This document shows positions 38,633 to 48,427 of a stretch of DNA of 64,000 bases, piece after piece. Numbering within the stretch: position 1 is the stretch's first letter; every line of letters starts with the position of its first letter. This stretch comes from JACRDG01 sp963760985. Its GTDB lineage: Bacteria; Desulfobacterota; Desulfomonilia; Desulfomonilales; Desulfomonilaceae. A program made the position numbers and the translations under genes. The stretch spans positions 248,001 to 312,000 of the forward strand of contig CAVXFM010000017.1 of NCBI GenBank assembly GCA_963760985.1, read 5' to 3'. Below the pieces are notes generated by a model, which saw nothing but the letters and a program-made list of their open reading frames with translations, was not told where the DNA came from and did no database searches.

Positions 38633-40584
38633 ATGCGCCCTCTGTGGGAACCGTCTGAACAACGCATTCAGCACGCGAACATCACTCGTTTCATACAGTT
38701 TGTGAATGAGAAGTTTTCGTTGAAAATTGACGGTTATGCCGCGCTTTACCAGTGGTCTGTCGACAGTCGGGAAGACTTCTGGGCCTCGGTATGGGGATTT
38801 GGCAACGTCATCGCTTCCCAGCCGTACGACAAGGTCCTGGAAGACTCCCCATCCATGATCGGCGCGAAATGGTTCCTTGGGGCCCGCATGAACTACGCGG
38901 AGAACCTCTTGCGATTCCGGGATGATCAGGTCGCTCTGGTGTTCAAACCAGAAGGCAAGGACACGGTTCGCATGACGTACGCGGAGCTGTATGACACAGT
39001 CGCTCGGCTGGCCAAATCGCTTCGAGACGCAGGCGTGGTCAAGGGCGATCGGGTTGCGGGCTATGTGCCCAACATGATGCACACGGTGATTGCCATGTTG
39101 GCAGCCACGAGCATTGGCGCGATCTGGTCTTCGTGTTCTCCGGACTTCGGCATCAAGGGCGTGTTGGACCGGTTCGGCCAGATCCAGCCGAAGATCCTGT
39201 TCACCGCCAACGGGTACTACTACAACGGGAAGAGTCACGATTCACTGGAGCGAATCGGTGGCGTAATCCGGGAATTGCCCAGCGTGGAAAAGGTGGTGGT
39301 CATTCCGTATACCCAGGATCGCGGCGGACATCAGCAATGTGCCCAGGGCCGTGCACTTCGATGATTTCATTTCCAGGGAACAAGGGTTGCAGATCGAGTT
39401 TGCTCAGCTTCCCTTCGACCATCCGTTGTACATCATGTACTCTTCCGGGACCACCGGTCTGCCCAAATGTATGGTTCACGGAGCGGGCGGCACCCTGATC
39501 CAGCACCTCAAAGAGCACCTGCTTCACGGCGACCTCAAGAGAGAGGACAACATCTATTATTTCACCACCTGCGGGTGGATGATGTGGAACTGGCTGGTGA
39601 GCGCCCTTGCGGTGGGAGCGACCGTCCTGCTGTACGACGGGTCGCCTTTCTCTCCGGACGCGGGAGCGATCTTCCAGTTGGCTCAAGACGAGAAGATGAC
39701 CATATTCGGCACCAGCGCCCGGTACATCGCCGCAGTGGAGAAGGCCGGCCTGATACCCAAGGAAAAATACGACCTAAGCAGCCTCAAGACCATGTGTTCC
39801 ACCGGGTCTCCGCTGTCCGAGGAGAGTTTCCGTTTCGTGTACCGTGACATCAAGCAGGACATCTGCCTCGCGTCCATCTCGGGGGGAACCGATATCATCT
39901 CGTGCTTTGCATTGGGATGTCCGATCCTGCCTGTGTACGAAGGAGAGCTCCAGTGCCGTGGACTCGGCATGAAAGTGGAAGCCTACAACCTGTACGGCAA
40001 ACCCGTGATCAATGAGCAGGGTGAGCTGGTATGCAGTGCGAGCTTCCCTTCAATGCCCATCTATTTCTGGAACGATCCGGACAATTCCAAGTATAAGGCC
40101 GCGTATTTCAATTCGTTTCCCAATGTGTGGGCTCACGGCGACTTTATCGAGATCACCGACCACGGGGGGGTGATCATCTACGGCAGATCCGATGCGACGT
40201 TGAATCCCTCGGGGGTGCGCATAGGCACCGCGGAGATCTATCGCCAGGTCGAGTCTCTCGAAGAGATTGCGGACAGCATCGTGGTAGGCCAGAATTGGGA
40301 AAACGACGTCCGGGTGATCTTGTTCGTGAAGACTGCCGCGGGAGCTGTGCTTGACGACGCGCTGCAGAACAAGATCAAGAAGACCATTCGTGACAACACC
40401 ACTCCCGCGGCATGTGCCCGCGTTGATCCTTCCCATCAGCGATGTGCCGGTGACATTGAACGGCAAAAAGGTGGAACTCGCGGTCCGGAATGTGATCGAA
40501 GGCAAACCGGTTACCAACAAGGACGCACTCGCCAACCCGGATGTGCTGGAGGTTTTCGCCAATATTCCGGAACTCAAGGCCTGA
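38633..40584 (+). CDS. Acetoacetyl-CoA synthetase (two frameshifts)
   Basis: About 650 residues, the usual length. It activates acetoacetate to acetoacetyl-CoA with ATP. The ATG at 38633 follows AAAGGAGG; the start MRPLWEPSEQRI is typical of the family. Motifs: MYSSGTTGLPKCMVHG (P-loop), TTCGWMMWNWL, SGGTDIISCF, IYGRSDATLNPSGVRIGTAE. Frames break near 39326-39327 (one extra G) and at the CCC at 40404-40406 (one extra C). Removing them joins TQDRG to DISNVPRAVHFDDF and DNTTP to RHVPALILPISDVP, giving the conserved C-terminus with GKKVELAVRNVI (catalytic Lys region). The gene is probably intact in the organism. It follows the HMG-CoA-lyase-like gene on the same strand, so acetoacetate from HMG-CoA cleavage is the likely substrate. 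Confidence 0.88.
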
Positions 40585-40724
40585 AGCCAAGCATGACGCT
40601 GGTTTTCTTTCGGTGAGAACCTCTCGGCGTGGAGGCAGGGAGGTGTCCCCCAAGACTGCACAGTGCGAGAGTGTGGGTTCATACCGATTCGCTTGTGAAT
40701 TTATACCTTGGTTGAGGGTTCAGA

Positions 40725-40759
40725 CTGGGGATCTCGTTCGCTACGGGCGAGATCCCCAG
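40725..40759. terminator. Perfect 12-base hairpin between convergent genes
   Basis: CTGGGGATCTCG and CGAGATCCCCAG form an uninterrupted 12-base stem with an 11-base loop. It sits between the ends of acetoacetyl-CoA synthetase (+) and the symporter fusion (-), so it may stop transcription both ways. No U tract on either side. Confidence 0.6.
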
Positions 40760-40813
40760 ACGACGGCGAAACGCGTCACCCCTCTGAGCATAGGCATGAA
40801 AGAGTTTTCTTGG

Positions 40814-43000
40814 TCAATCAACCCAGTGCAATACGTTCCGGATGATGGACCATCGGCGGGTTTTCCGCTGAGGGGTCTTGCCCAGTATCCAATAGTCAAA
40901 TTGCTTGGCCACGACTCCGCTGGTCTGTTGCAACGTGAGCCAGTGGTTCAGGTATTCCAGGGCGTAGTGATCCCCCTTGGCAATGGGGAGGGGATACGCG
41001 ACATGGTACACGAACAAGTGAGGCGTAGGGACGGTAACTCCGAATTCCGGATATAACAGAGCCCATGCCTTGCCTATCTTGTCGGTGGTGAGCAGCGCAT
41101 CGGCAACATCCGCCTTGGAGAAAAAGTCTTTCACCCCATCAAGCTCCACCAGAGTTGCTTGTGGCAAGTAGTTGCGGAGCAAGCGGCGGTCTTCAGGGCT
41201 GTTGGCCTGCGTTACTGCCACGCGCAGTCCAGGCATCACAGAAATGTCCGCGCGTGTCTGAAACTCCTTCTTGCGGAAATCCTTGACGATGAAGGCTGAT
41301 TTCATTTCCATGTACGGGCGGGTAAAATTCATCTTTCCCAAATTATCCACCCTCATGGGAAATGCCGACATGATAATGTCACAGACACCCTTTTCCAGAT
41401 ATTCCTGTGCTTGTCCTCTCTTGGCAGGAATGAACTGTATCGAAACCCCCAGGTCTTGGGCCAGACGATGGGCAAAATAGATGTCATATCCCACGAGTTC
41501 ATTTCGTGAATTGAAGAATGCGAAAGGCAATGCATCCGCATCGTATCCCACTCGCAGGATCCCTCGATTCGTGATCTGGGTAAGAAAGTCCTCTTTCCCG
41601 TCAGCCGGATTGGAAAGCCCCTCCTTGAGCTGGGGGGGACTCAATAGAGTCTCAGCCGGAGCCTGACCCTTGATCTCCATGCCCATGAGAACTTCATGTT
41701 CGTGATAGGTGCCTTGCACCAACGGATCCAGAACTGTCCTTGTACCCACCACAAGCACAGCCATCAACACGACCGTGGCGGCTGACGCGACTAGAACCCT
41801 CCGTACTCTCACCGTGGCTTTTCGTAGGAGGAGATAAGATACGATCAGCGTGAGCGCTTGCATGCTCATGGTCTGAAGTAGCACTTTGAACCGGCGGGTT
41901 ACCACATCGGCCATAATGTACAGATCGAAATAGTTTCCAGGCAATTCCATGTACTTCAAGAGGAATGGAATCCCCACTTTAGGGGAGCCGAACAGGCTCA
42001 TCACCCCCGCGAACGCCAGTTCCAGATGTTTGAGAATCCCCAGGGAGTGGTTGGCATACCAGGCGACGAACAAGATGAACAAGAGTTCAATGATCTTGCC
42101 GACGCTGGGAAAGGCGTACGTGAGGGGAAGCACGCTGTCGATCACGTTCTCTGTCCTGGTTTCTTTCGTAACCACCTTCGCAAATAATTCTTTAGACTTG
42201 TCAGCAATGACCGCCAGCACGACGAAGTTGTTCCCCGTGGTAAAACCCAGGACCAATGCTTCCTTGGAAAAGTTGAGCACATCCTTGAATGTAAACCCTG
42301 TAAAGCACGTGACCATCACGGGCAGTACCCAGAGCGCCAGGACGCAAGTGGCCAGGATATAGCAGATAAAGTACACTTCAAGACGCTGAAGCTGGTCAAT
42401 AGATATGGTGCCCGCGGCCATGGCAGTAAGTGCAAACACGCCAATGGGTGCTGTCTTGATCACCATCTTGGTCATTTGATTGAGGCCCTGCGCGACAACC
42501 GACAGTATGTTCATGAGTGGTTCTTTGCTTGGAACACGCAGGAGAGATATCCCGAGAAACACGCTGAAGAAGACGATGGAAGGGATTAATGCCCCTGACA
42601 GGGCGGCAAAGATGTTTGCCGGGATGTATTGTCCCAGTAAACGGACTCCCTCGACAGGGGTGGGCTGGGACACGCTAAAAAACGAAGAAGTCTGGGTCAT
42701 GGGAAACGCGAAGCTGAACGCGAAGATGACGATCAGTCCAACCACCCAGAACAACACGAGCATGAGCGAACCCTTGCCGGCCATGAGTTTGGCGTCGACC
42801 GGCGAAAGGGACGCGACTCCCTGAATCAACGTAACCACCATGTATGGGAGCACGCCCATCTGCAACAGCATGACAAAGGCCTTGCCTACTAAGTCGAGTG
42901 GGCGGCATAGTTCCCCAAAGAAAAGACCTGCGATCAGGCCCAGACCAAGACCGATAAAGATCCAGGCAGACAGACTGAGGTGCGCAAGCCTTCTTAACAT
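40814..43000 (-). CDS. Dicarboxylate/amino-acid:cation symporter fused to a solute-binding domain
   Basis: 728 residues. The first 420 or so are a DAACS (GltP-like) symporter with eight or more membrane segments. LSGALIPSIVFFSVFLG is in the re-entrant HP1 region, and GFTTGNNFVVLAVIADKS replaces the usual serine-rich SSS motif. After a short extracytoplasmic linker (420-470) a complete periplasmic binding domain of the SBP3 (glutamine-binding) family follows (ILRVGYDADALPFAFFNSRN, LVGYDIYFAHRLAQDL, IIMSAFPMRVD). The symporter is inner-membrane and the fused domain would face the periplasm. It starts directly after the histidine-phosphatase gene, implying one transcript. The NMDGT-type substrate motif is not obvious, so the solute is unknown. 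Confidence 0.85.
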   Translation of the reverse strand: MLRRLAHLSLSAWIFIGLGLGLIAGLFFGELCRPLDLVGKAFVMLLQMGVLPYMVVTLIQGVASLSPVDAKLMAGKGSLMLVLFWVVGLIVIFAFSFAFPMTQTSSFFSVSQPTPVEGVRLLGQYIPANIFAALSGALIPSIVFFSVFLGISLLRVPSKEPLMNILSVVAQGLNQMTKMVIKTAPIGVFALTAMAAGTISIDQLQRLEVYFICYILATCVLALWVLPVMVTCFTGFTFKDVLNFSKEALVLGFTTGNNFVVLAVIADKSKELFAKVVTKETRTENVIDSVLPLTYAFPSVGKIIELLFILFVAWYANHSLGILKHLELAFAGVMSLFGSPKVGIPFLLKYMELPGNYFDLYIMADVVTRRFKVLLQTMSMQALTLIVSYLLLRKATVRVRRVLVASAATVVLMAVLVVGTRTVLDPLVQGTYHEHEVLMGMEIKGQAPAETLLSPPQLKEGLSNPADGKEDFLTQITNRGILRVGYDADALPFAFFNSRNELVGYDIYFAHRLAQDLGVSIQFIPAKRGQAQEYLEKGVCDIIMSAFPMRVDNLGKMNFTRPYMEMKSAFIVKDFRKKEFQTRADISVMPGLRVAVTQANSPEDRRLLRNYLPQATLVELDGVKDFFSKADVADALLTTDKIGKAWALLYPEFGVTVPTPHLFVYHVAYPLPIAKGDHYALEYLNHWLTLQQTSGVVAKQFDYWILGKTPQRKTRRWSIIRNVLHWVD

Positions 43001-43001
43001 G

Positions 43002-44241
43002 TCACAACTCCGGGAGGTACAGCTTCTTGACTATGAAGCCATTCTCGTCTTGGAGGCTTACCTGGTAGTTTTCTTTGTGGAATTCGCCTTTGGACGTCGT
43101 CGCGGTCCCTCTATATGCCAGACCTGCGGGAGCGTAGAACCGCTGCTCCCCGAATGCCAAGTAACAGCCAGTAACGCCGTGTATGGTGCCTTCCGTTTTC
43201 TCCAGATGGCATTCCACCGGCATATCCAGAACCGGAGTGATCCTGGTTTCATCCACCTCTGCTTGGAATTCCGCTCTCAGGCGCTCCTGGTCCCAGGAAA
43301 ACGACACCCAGGCATACGTCGTTTCGCTGCCGCTTACTGACGCGTTGTAGTTGTACCGTAGAGAACCCGACTTTCCGGATGCGTCGATCTCGACCTTAGC
43401 GCTCTTATTTTGCTGTAACTTGCCCAAGGTGGTAGCAAAGTATCCGAATGTGAAACCGCCTAAACGGAGCACAGGGATAGTTTCGTCATCGAACCTCGAA
43501 AAATCCCCCTTTACTTCCGCGACGATTCGGCACTTCCATGTCGTTGCAGCCACGGATCCTGATTTGTTCCCATCCGAGGTTTCGCAATAGGTCTGCGAGA
43601 AATGAAAACCACCCGCCCGTCCCGGGCCCGAGGCCGCCTGGAACGAATCGCCAAAAAGTAGGTGCTGAGGGATGTCGCGAAATGAGGTAACTTTTCCATC
43701 CGCAGGAGAAAAATCGATGAGCCACACGCGGTCATAGGTCTCGTGGGGCCATACCGGTTGCCTCACGTTCGGCACTCCCATGGCCTTGGCAATGGGCACA
43801 ATGTCCATGTGCCCCGCGCAAATCGGTACCCGATTTGGAATCCCATTCCCTGCTGGCTCTCAACCACTCCACCAGTTCCTTCACTTGTCCGTAGGCAAAT
43901 CGGCGAATCAGCGACTGACCCAGAGCACAGGCCAGAGGCTCAACCGTTTCTTCGCAGCGAACCGATTTCTTCGTCAAAGAGGGGCCTTGGGCGACAATAG
44001 CAGACACCACGCCATGTTCCAGGACCCGCTGGTCAGTCTGGAAGAACTGAGCCAAAGCCCTGGCTCTGGTGTGTCCCTGAGGATTGAGATGGATTTTTTC
44101 GCGGTCTTCGTATTTCTCCGCGTGACGTATAATAATCACCTGCGCGGGCATGGCCTGCGCGGCGATTGCTACCCCCAAGAGCCAGCCCATGCACCAGGTG
44201 ACACACCAGCCCAGCCTTACCCTTCTCGCATATCTGGACAT
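43002..44241 (-). CDS. Secreted histidine phosphatase with a C-terminal beta domain (one frameshift)
   Basis: About 412 residues. Signal peptide (WCMGWLLGVAIAAQAMPA), then the histidine-phosphatase motif VIIIRHAEKYED with the phospho-His. One extra G in the GGG run at 43842-43844 breaks the frame. Removing it gives REWIPNRVPICAGHMDIVPIAKAMG, which supplies the second catalytic His (AGH). The domain ends with YDRVWLIDFSPADGKV, a normal strand. The last 240 residues form an unrecognised, Gly/Ser-rich, probably all-beta domain, after which the symporter fusion follows at once. Substrate unknown; periplasmic location is inferred from the signal peptide. Confidence 0.75.
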
Positions 44242-44817
44242 CTCTCATCCGCCTCCGGCTCTTGTGAACGCTGGATGACACAAAAGGGCGTTTCAGGACT
44301 ATAGCCAACGTTGTGGAGGTCCCGCGTGCAGCTCGCGTCGGGTGCCGAGCGTCCAGCCCTCTCCAGCGGCTGCTTTATTGTGAGGCGTTTCCCTCTATTG
44401 CGTGGGGCGTGGTTTGATTATCGCTGATTCCTCCCAAAGATCAAGCATGATTGCAGTGTCGAAGGGATTAATTCCGATTTGCTTTCCGAGGAGTGAGCTC
44501 TTACGGTCCAAGGGTTTGCAGGTGAAATCCGGAGGGTCCTGAAACTACCACGTCGAGGGATTCGGGAACGAGGGAAATGGGGACACCCACGCGAGCGAAA
44601 ACTGGGGTTCGTCGGTCTGAACCATGGATGGCAAATCCCCGAGCGCAGCCGAGAGGGAAAGGCAGGGTGAACCTCATTGGAATCTGAACTCTCACCGTTT
44701 CCCGCTGACAAAAGGCTTCATGCCGAATTCGGTGATATGGCGCCACACTTATGGTCGAATCACAGTGATCTGCCCCGAGACTGGCAACATTCTGAGGGCA
44801 GACCACTATAGTGTTGG
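44242..44817. other. Gene-free gap
   Basis: About 575 bases between the phosphatase start and the end of the activase gene, both minus strand. No protein family, tRNA or clear hairpin seen. Confidence 0.4.
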
Positions 44818-45594
44818 TCAGTCTCCGTTGAGCGCATACAATGCCGCGCCGAGCGCACCCGTGGTCTGGGGATGGGGAGGGATTTGTACGGGGCTTGCGG
44901 TGTGTTCTTTGATGAGGTCAGCCAAGAACGGGTTGTGCTCGATGACCCCGCCGGTGAGCACCACGGTGTCGGTAAGGGTATCCATCTCCAGGATGCGCTT
45001 CACCACGGAATGGAAAAGCCCTCGCACGATCCGATCCACCGGATGCCCTGCCTTGATCTTCTCCAACACCTCGGTCGCGGAGAACACCGTGCAATAGCTG
45101 CCCAGCGGAACTTCGCCGTCCGCGTTCCTCGCGAGATTGTCCAGATCTTCCAGAGGAAGACGGAGCCGCAAGGCCATTTCTTCAAGGAACGCGCCGGTTC
45201 CTGCCGCGCATTTCCGGTTCATCTTGAAGCTGACGCGCTGTCCCTGTGCGTCGAGCTTGATGATCTTGTTATCCTGCCCACCGATATCCACCACAGTGAT
45301 CGGTCCGGGAAACCAGTGCAGGCATCCCCGGCCGTGGCACGAAATCTCCGTAAGGCTTGAGGTGGCAAACGGCACGCTCTTGCGACCGTATCCGGTGGAA
45401 ACCACACGTATCACGTCGCCGGCGTGCATGCCTCCCTCAGCGAGACATTGCTCCCACACGTTCAGAGAGGCTGCCTCGAAATCCGTGCCCGAATAGCACA
45501 CATGTCGGCCTACCACACGGCCTTCCGAGCTCACGATCACGGCCTTGGTCGTGCAGGAACCGACATCTACTCCGCCTGCAAACTGCTTGCTCAT
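44818..45594 (-). CDS. 2-hydroxyacyl-CoA dehydratase activase (HgdC/YjiL family)
   Basis: 258 residues, normal for archerases. ASKHA ATPase motifs: GVDVGSCTTKAVIVS, VVDIGGQDNKIIKL and VVLTGGVIEHNPFL. KCAAGTGAFLE provides one Cys and SYCTVFSATEVLEKI another; in the homodimer these hold one bridging [4Fe-4S] cluster. It should use ATP hydrolysis to send a low-potential electron to its partner, encoded 18 bases upstream. Oxygen-sensitive chemistry is expected from the family. Confidence 0.93.
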   Translation of the reverse strand: MSKQFAGGVDVGSCTTKAVIVSSEGRVVGRHVCYSGTDFEAASLNVWEQCLAEGGMHAGDVIRVVSTGYGRKSVPFATSSLTEISCHGRGCLHWFPGPITVVDIGGQDNKIIKLDAQGQRVSFKMNRKCAAGTGAFLEEMALRLRLPLEDLDNLARNADGEVPLGSYCTVFSATEVLEKIKAGHPVDRIVRGLFHSVVKRILEMDTLTDTVVLTGGVIEHNPFLADLIKEHTASPVQIPPHPQTTGALGAALYALNGD

Positions 45595-45612
45595 GGTACG
45601 GTCACTGCCCGC

Positions 45613-46887
45613 CTACGAGGCTGCTTTCGCGGTTGAGGGATGTCGGCGTTTCTGGTCGAGTTGCTCCACGAATGCCTCGATGTTGGTCCTTGCCTGTTCT
45701 TCCGAATAGCATCGCAAGTCGTTGAGGTCGCCATTGATGACTAAGGTCGGGACGCTCAGGCGGCTGCTCAGCCTCTGAGGCATGCAGTATCGGCTGTTGG
45801 AATTGTTCGGACAAGTCCTCGCGTCGTGGAATATCACTCCGTCAACGGCAAAATTCCGTATCCACTTGTCCATGTACGCTTCCTTGTACGATTCGTCTCT
45901 TACAATGAAAAGCTCGGTGTACGCCCGTGCCATTGATTCGAACGGCGTTGCCGGGTCAAATGCGTCGAAGATCCAGCTGTTGCAATAGGTCGAAGCCACG
46001 ACGTTGGTCTTGAGAGACGAGAACAAGTTGCTGAGATCTCTTAATTTGCCCCACACGGGCATTCCATCCCAATAGATGCGGTGCCGCTCGCCTTCAATCG
46101 CGGCGATCTTGTGGTCGATGCGTTCGTGCAGTTCGGTGAGGAGCAATTTGTAGTAATCGACCGCCTCGGGCAACCCCCTCAACACCACAGCGGGCGCCAT
46201 ATGAATGGTCGCGTCGAAGAAGGTCAACGGAGCCGGCTTGGCCGCACCGCATTCGAGAACCTGTCGCCAGAGCTGCGTGCATTCCAGAGAGAGTCCTACC
46301 ACCTCCCGTAGGCGATCCAGATCGAACCGGTTGCCCGAAACTGCTTCGAGCGTGGGGATCAAGGCTCTTATTTGCTCCTCGATGTCCGCGATATGGTAAT
46401 CGTCCACCGCTCCTACATTCCGGTGCGTGTGGATGCCCACAATAGGAACGTTCCACTCTCTTGCGTAAAAGGAAAACCAGTCCTGAACGTCTCGGCACTG
46501 ATTCGTGTTGTATACGAGCACATCGGCCCTGGGGATCGACTCGATGCCGTACGCTTTGGTGAGCGGTGTCGTTTTCTTCAGAAAAGCGCCTACATCCGCG
46601 GTGAGGTACGAACAGATATCCGGAGAATACCCTATGGCATTGGCAATCGGAATGACGTCAGTCGCCATCCTGGTGGCGCCGAGCAGTGCTCCGTGGTTTT
46701 CGGGAAAATATACAAGAAATCCCATTGCATGCAGAAGTTCGGCCGGGCCCACTGAAGTGCACCACGCCACTTTACGGTTTCCTTCCTTTTGCGCCCTGTC
46801 GAGAGAAAGGAAGTGATCTGCCATGAGTTTCTTCATCTGAGAGGTAGCAGCGATAGTCTTGCGGCTCCGAGTTTGCTGTTCGGCCAT
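45613..46887 (-). CDS. 2-hydroxyacyl-CoA dehydratase-family protein, possible double-cubane cluster protein
   Basis: 424 residues of the HgdB/FldBC/BcrBC family. Cys residues that could bind Fe-S clusters include those in VAWCTSVGPAELLHAMG, SPDICSYLTADVG, YNTNQCRDVQDW and DARTCPNNSNSRYC. A true dehydratase or benzoyl-CoA reductase normally has two different subunits of this fold side by side. Here only one is present with its activase, which is the arrangement of YjiM/YjiL and the double-cubane [8Fe-9S] protein (DCCP). No CoA-handling gene is adjacent. Start MAEQQTRSRKTIAATSQMKK has GGAG upstream. The specific role (dehydratase versus DCCP) is undecided. Confidence 0.82.
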   Translation of the reverse strand: MAEQQTRSRKTIAATSQMKKLMADHFLSLDRAQKEGNRKVAWCTSVGPAELLHAMGFLVYFPENHGALLGATRMATDVIPIANAIGYSPDICSYLTADVGAFLKKTTPLTKAYGIESIPRADVLVYNTNQCRDVQDWFSFYAREWNVPIVGIHTHRNVGAVDDYHIADIEEQIRALIPTLEAVSGNRFDLDRLREVVGLSLECTQLWRQVLECGAAKPAPLTFFDATIHMAPAVVLRGLPEAVDYYKLLLTELHERIDHKIAAIEGERHRIYWDGMPVWGKLRDLSNLFSSLKTNVVASTYCNSWIFDAFDPATPFESMARAYTELFIVRDESYKEAYMDKWIRNFAVDGVIFHDARTCPNNSNSRYCMPQRLSSRLSVPTLVINGDLNDLRCYSEEQARTNIEAFVEQLDQKRRHPSTAKAAS

Positions 46888-47062
46888 AGTGTTCTCCGAA
46901 AATTGCTGAAGTAACGAAAGACGCCTATAGAATAGACAAAGAGGGCGCTCCAGTCAAGCCGCGAAAGCTTTGAGCGTCTTGAAGCACGTGGTCCTCACCC
47001 TTGCGCGGCATTGCCGGACCGAAAGTGACGAAAAAGAGCGTGGGCTCCGGGTTGCTGGCTTC

Positions 47063-48427
47063 TTATTCTCTTGGGGCAGTCTCCGCCTTCTCGTTTCTGG
47101 CTGTCATGGCCATACGGTATACGAGGAATCCCAGAGCAGCAACCATGGCCAGAAGTGCGAGCCACAGGATTGCCTTGTGCCGCTCGCTCCAGGGAATGGT
47201 TCGTGCGGTAGGCTTGTGCAGCGGGTTGGGCACGATTTTGCCTAACGTTGCTTTCACGACTCTCTGACGACGGATTTTGCCAATGTAATGGCCCACGTCG
47301 TACACAGGAGCGATCGCTTTCGCGTATCCCGTGAGCACCGCATACGGCCCTCGGCGTACAGCCGGAAACTCCACACGTGGGGCTAGCCTGGACACAAAGG
47401 CTTCGGAAAAATGCAAAGGGGGATCGTTGCGATTTTCGACGCGTACCTGCAGGTATCGGAATTTCGTCTTGCCAAGATTCAGCGTGAGCGACTGGTCCGT
47501 AGATCCGTCGGCAGAGAAGCGATGAATCGTCCCTGCTGTTACCTTTCTCCACGGCTCTTCCACGGTTCTCTCCAGAGCAGGGGAGTCCTCCACCACTCGT
47601 CGCAGCACGCGTGTCTCTTGATCGCGGCCCCATACGCTCACGGTTTCTGAAAAAATTCGGATCGGAAAACCCGAGTGTCAGCTCGTGCAAAGGCATGTTG
47701 CGGTATCCGAGGTCCAAAGTGACCTCAGGACCGATGTTTCTTTTGTGCGACTTGTGTGGAAACCACGGGAACGGGCAGTGTTTCAGCGGGGGTCCTCTTG
47801 TGCTGGAACGCCTTCACTGCCAGGATTTCCAGCGCTCCTTTGTCGTCTTCCCCGTTATACACCGTGACCCTCAGGTATTGCTGATCGTTATCCGGAAACG
47901 TGACCACATTGCCTTCATACGCCCGAGACTTTGCATCCCCGCGCTGTACGCGAAACAAAAAAGCCCCGTCACGGATCGTTCCCCAGTTCTCGCCGTCATC
48001 GCTTCCTTGTACGCGTACCTTGCGACGAAAGTTGGTTCCGGGGGTCATGACCTGCACGCGGTTCTTCAGCACCTTGCTCTCAAAGTCGACGGTTACCGTG
48101 CTTTCGCGGTCACCGACAAACGTGCGATTGTACAGCCTCGTGGGAAGCTGCACGTGGGAAGTGCTGCCGTAATTCGTTCGGATGACATACGCGGTCTCTT
48201 CGGTCCGGTTAACCACCACCCGCAAATCCCGGAGGTCCGGCAGCAAGGCGTCCAGAACCTCGGGAGTCAGTCCACACTTCCGCGACTCCCTTGCCTGACT
48301 CGTGACTCATTTCCACGGGAGCCAACAAGGGCCAGTCCGAGGCTTTCATATCCCCTGCCTGCACGGGCCACGGTGACCAGGGCAGGATGCTGAAAATGAG
48401 CGCACACGTAAGAATATGGAGCCTCAT
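47063..48427 (-). CDS. DUF3999-family secreted protein (three frameshifts)
   Basis: About 455 residues when corrected. Signal peptide (MRLHILTCALIFSILPWSPW), several beta-sandwich repeats with conserved strings (LVLSTGVNRTEE-like DLRVVVNRTEETAYVIRT, NFRRKVRVQGSDDGENWG, KFRYLQVRVENRND), then a single C-terminal membrane helix (ILWLALLAMVAALGFLVY). The frame is broken near 48270-48276, at TTT 47737-47739 and at a six-base A run (47650-47655). Removing one base at each restores continuous sequence through TPEVLDALLPDLRDLRV, IGPEVTLDLGYRN and DPNFSETVSVWGRD. It overlaps the DUF2339 stop by ATGA, and this pairing is conserved in many bacteria. Function unknown; it may be a membrane-anchored carbohydrate- or cell-wall-binding protein. 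Confidence 0.72.

Noticed and set aside
38237..39238. 333-codon minus-strand frame
   Set aside because: Antisense to the acetoacetyl-CoA synthetase gene, which has clear motifs on the plus strand.
39320..40410. Programmed ribosomal frameshifting
   Set aside because: The breaks are spread through unrelated genes with no slippery heptamer plus pseudoknot pattern; sequencing error is simpler.
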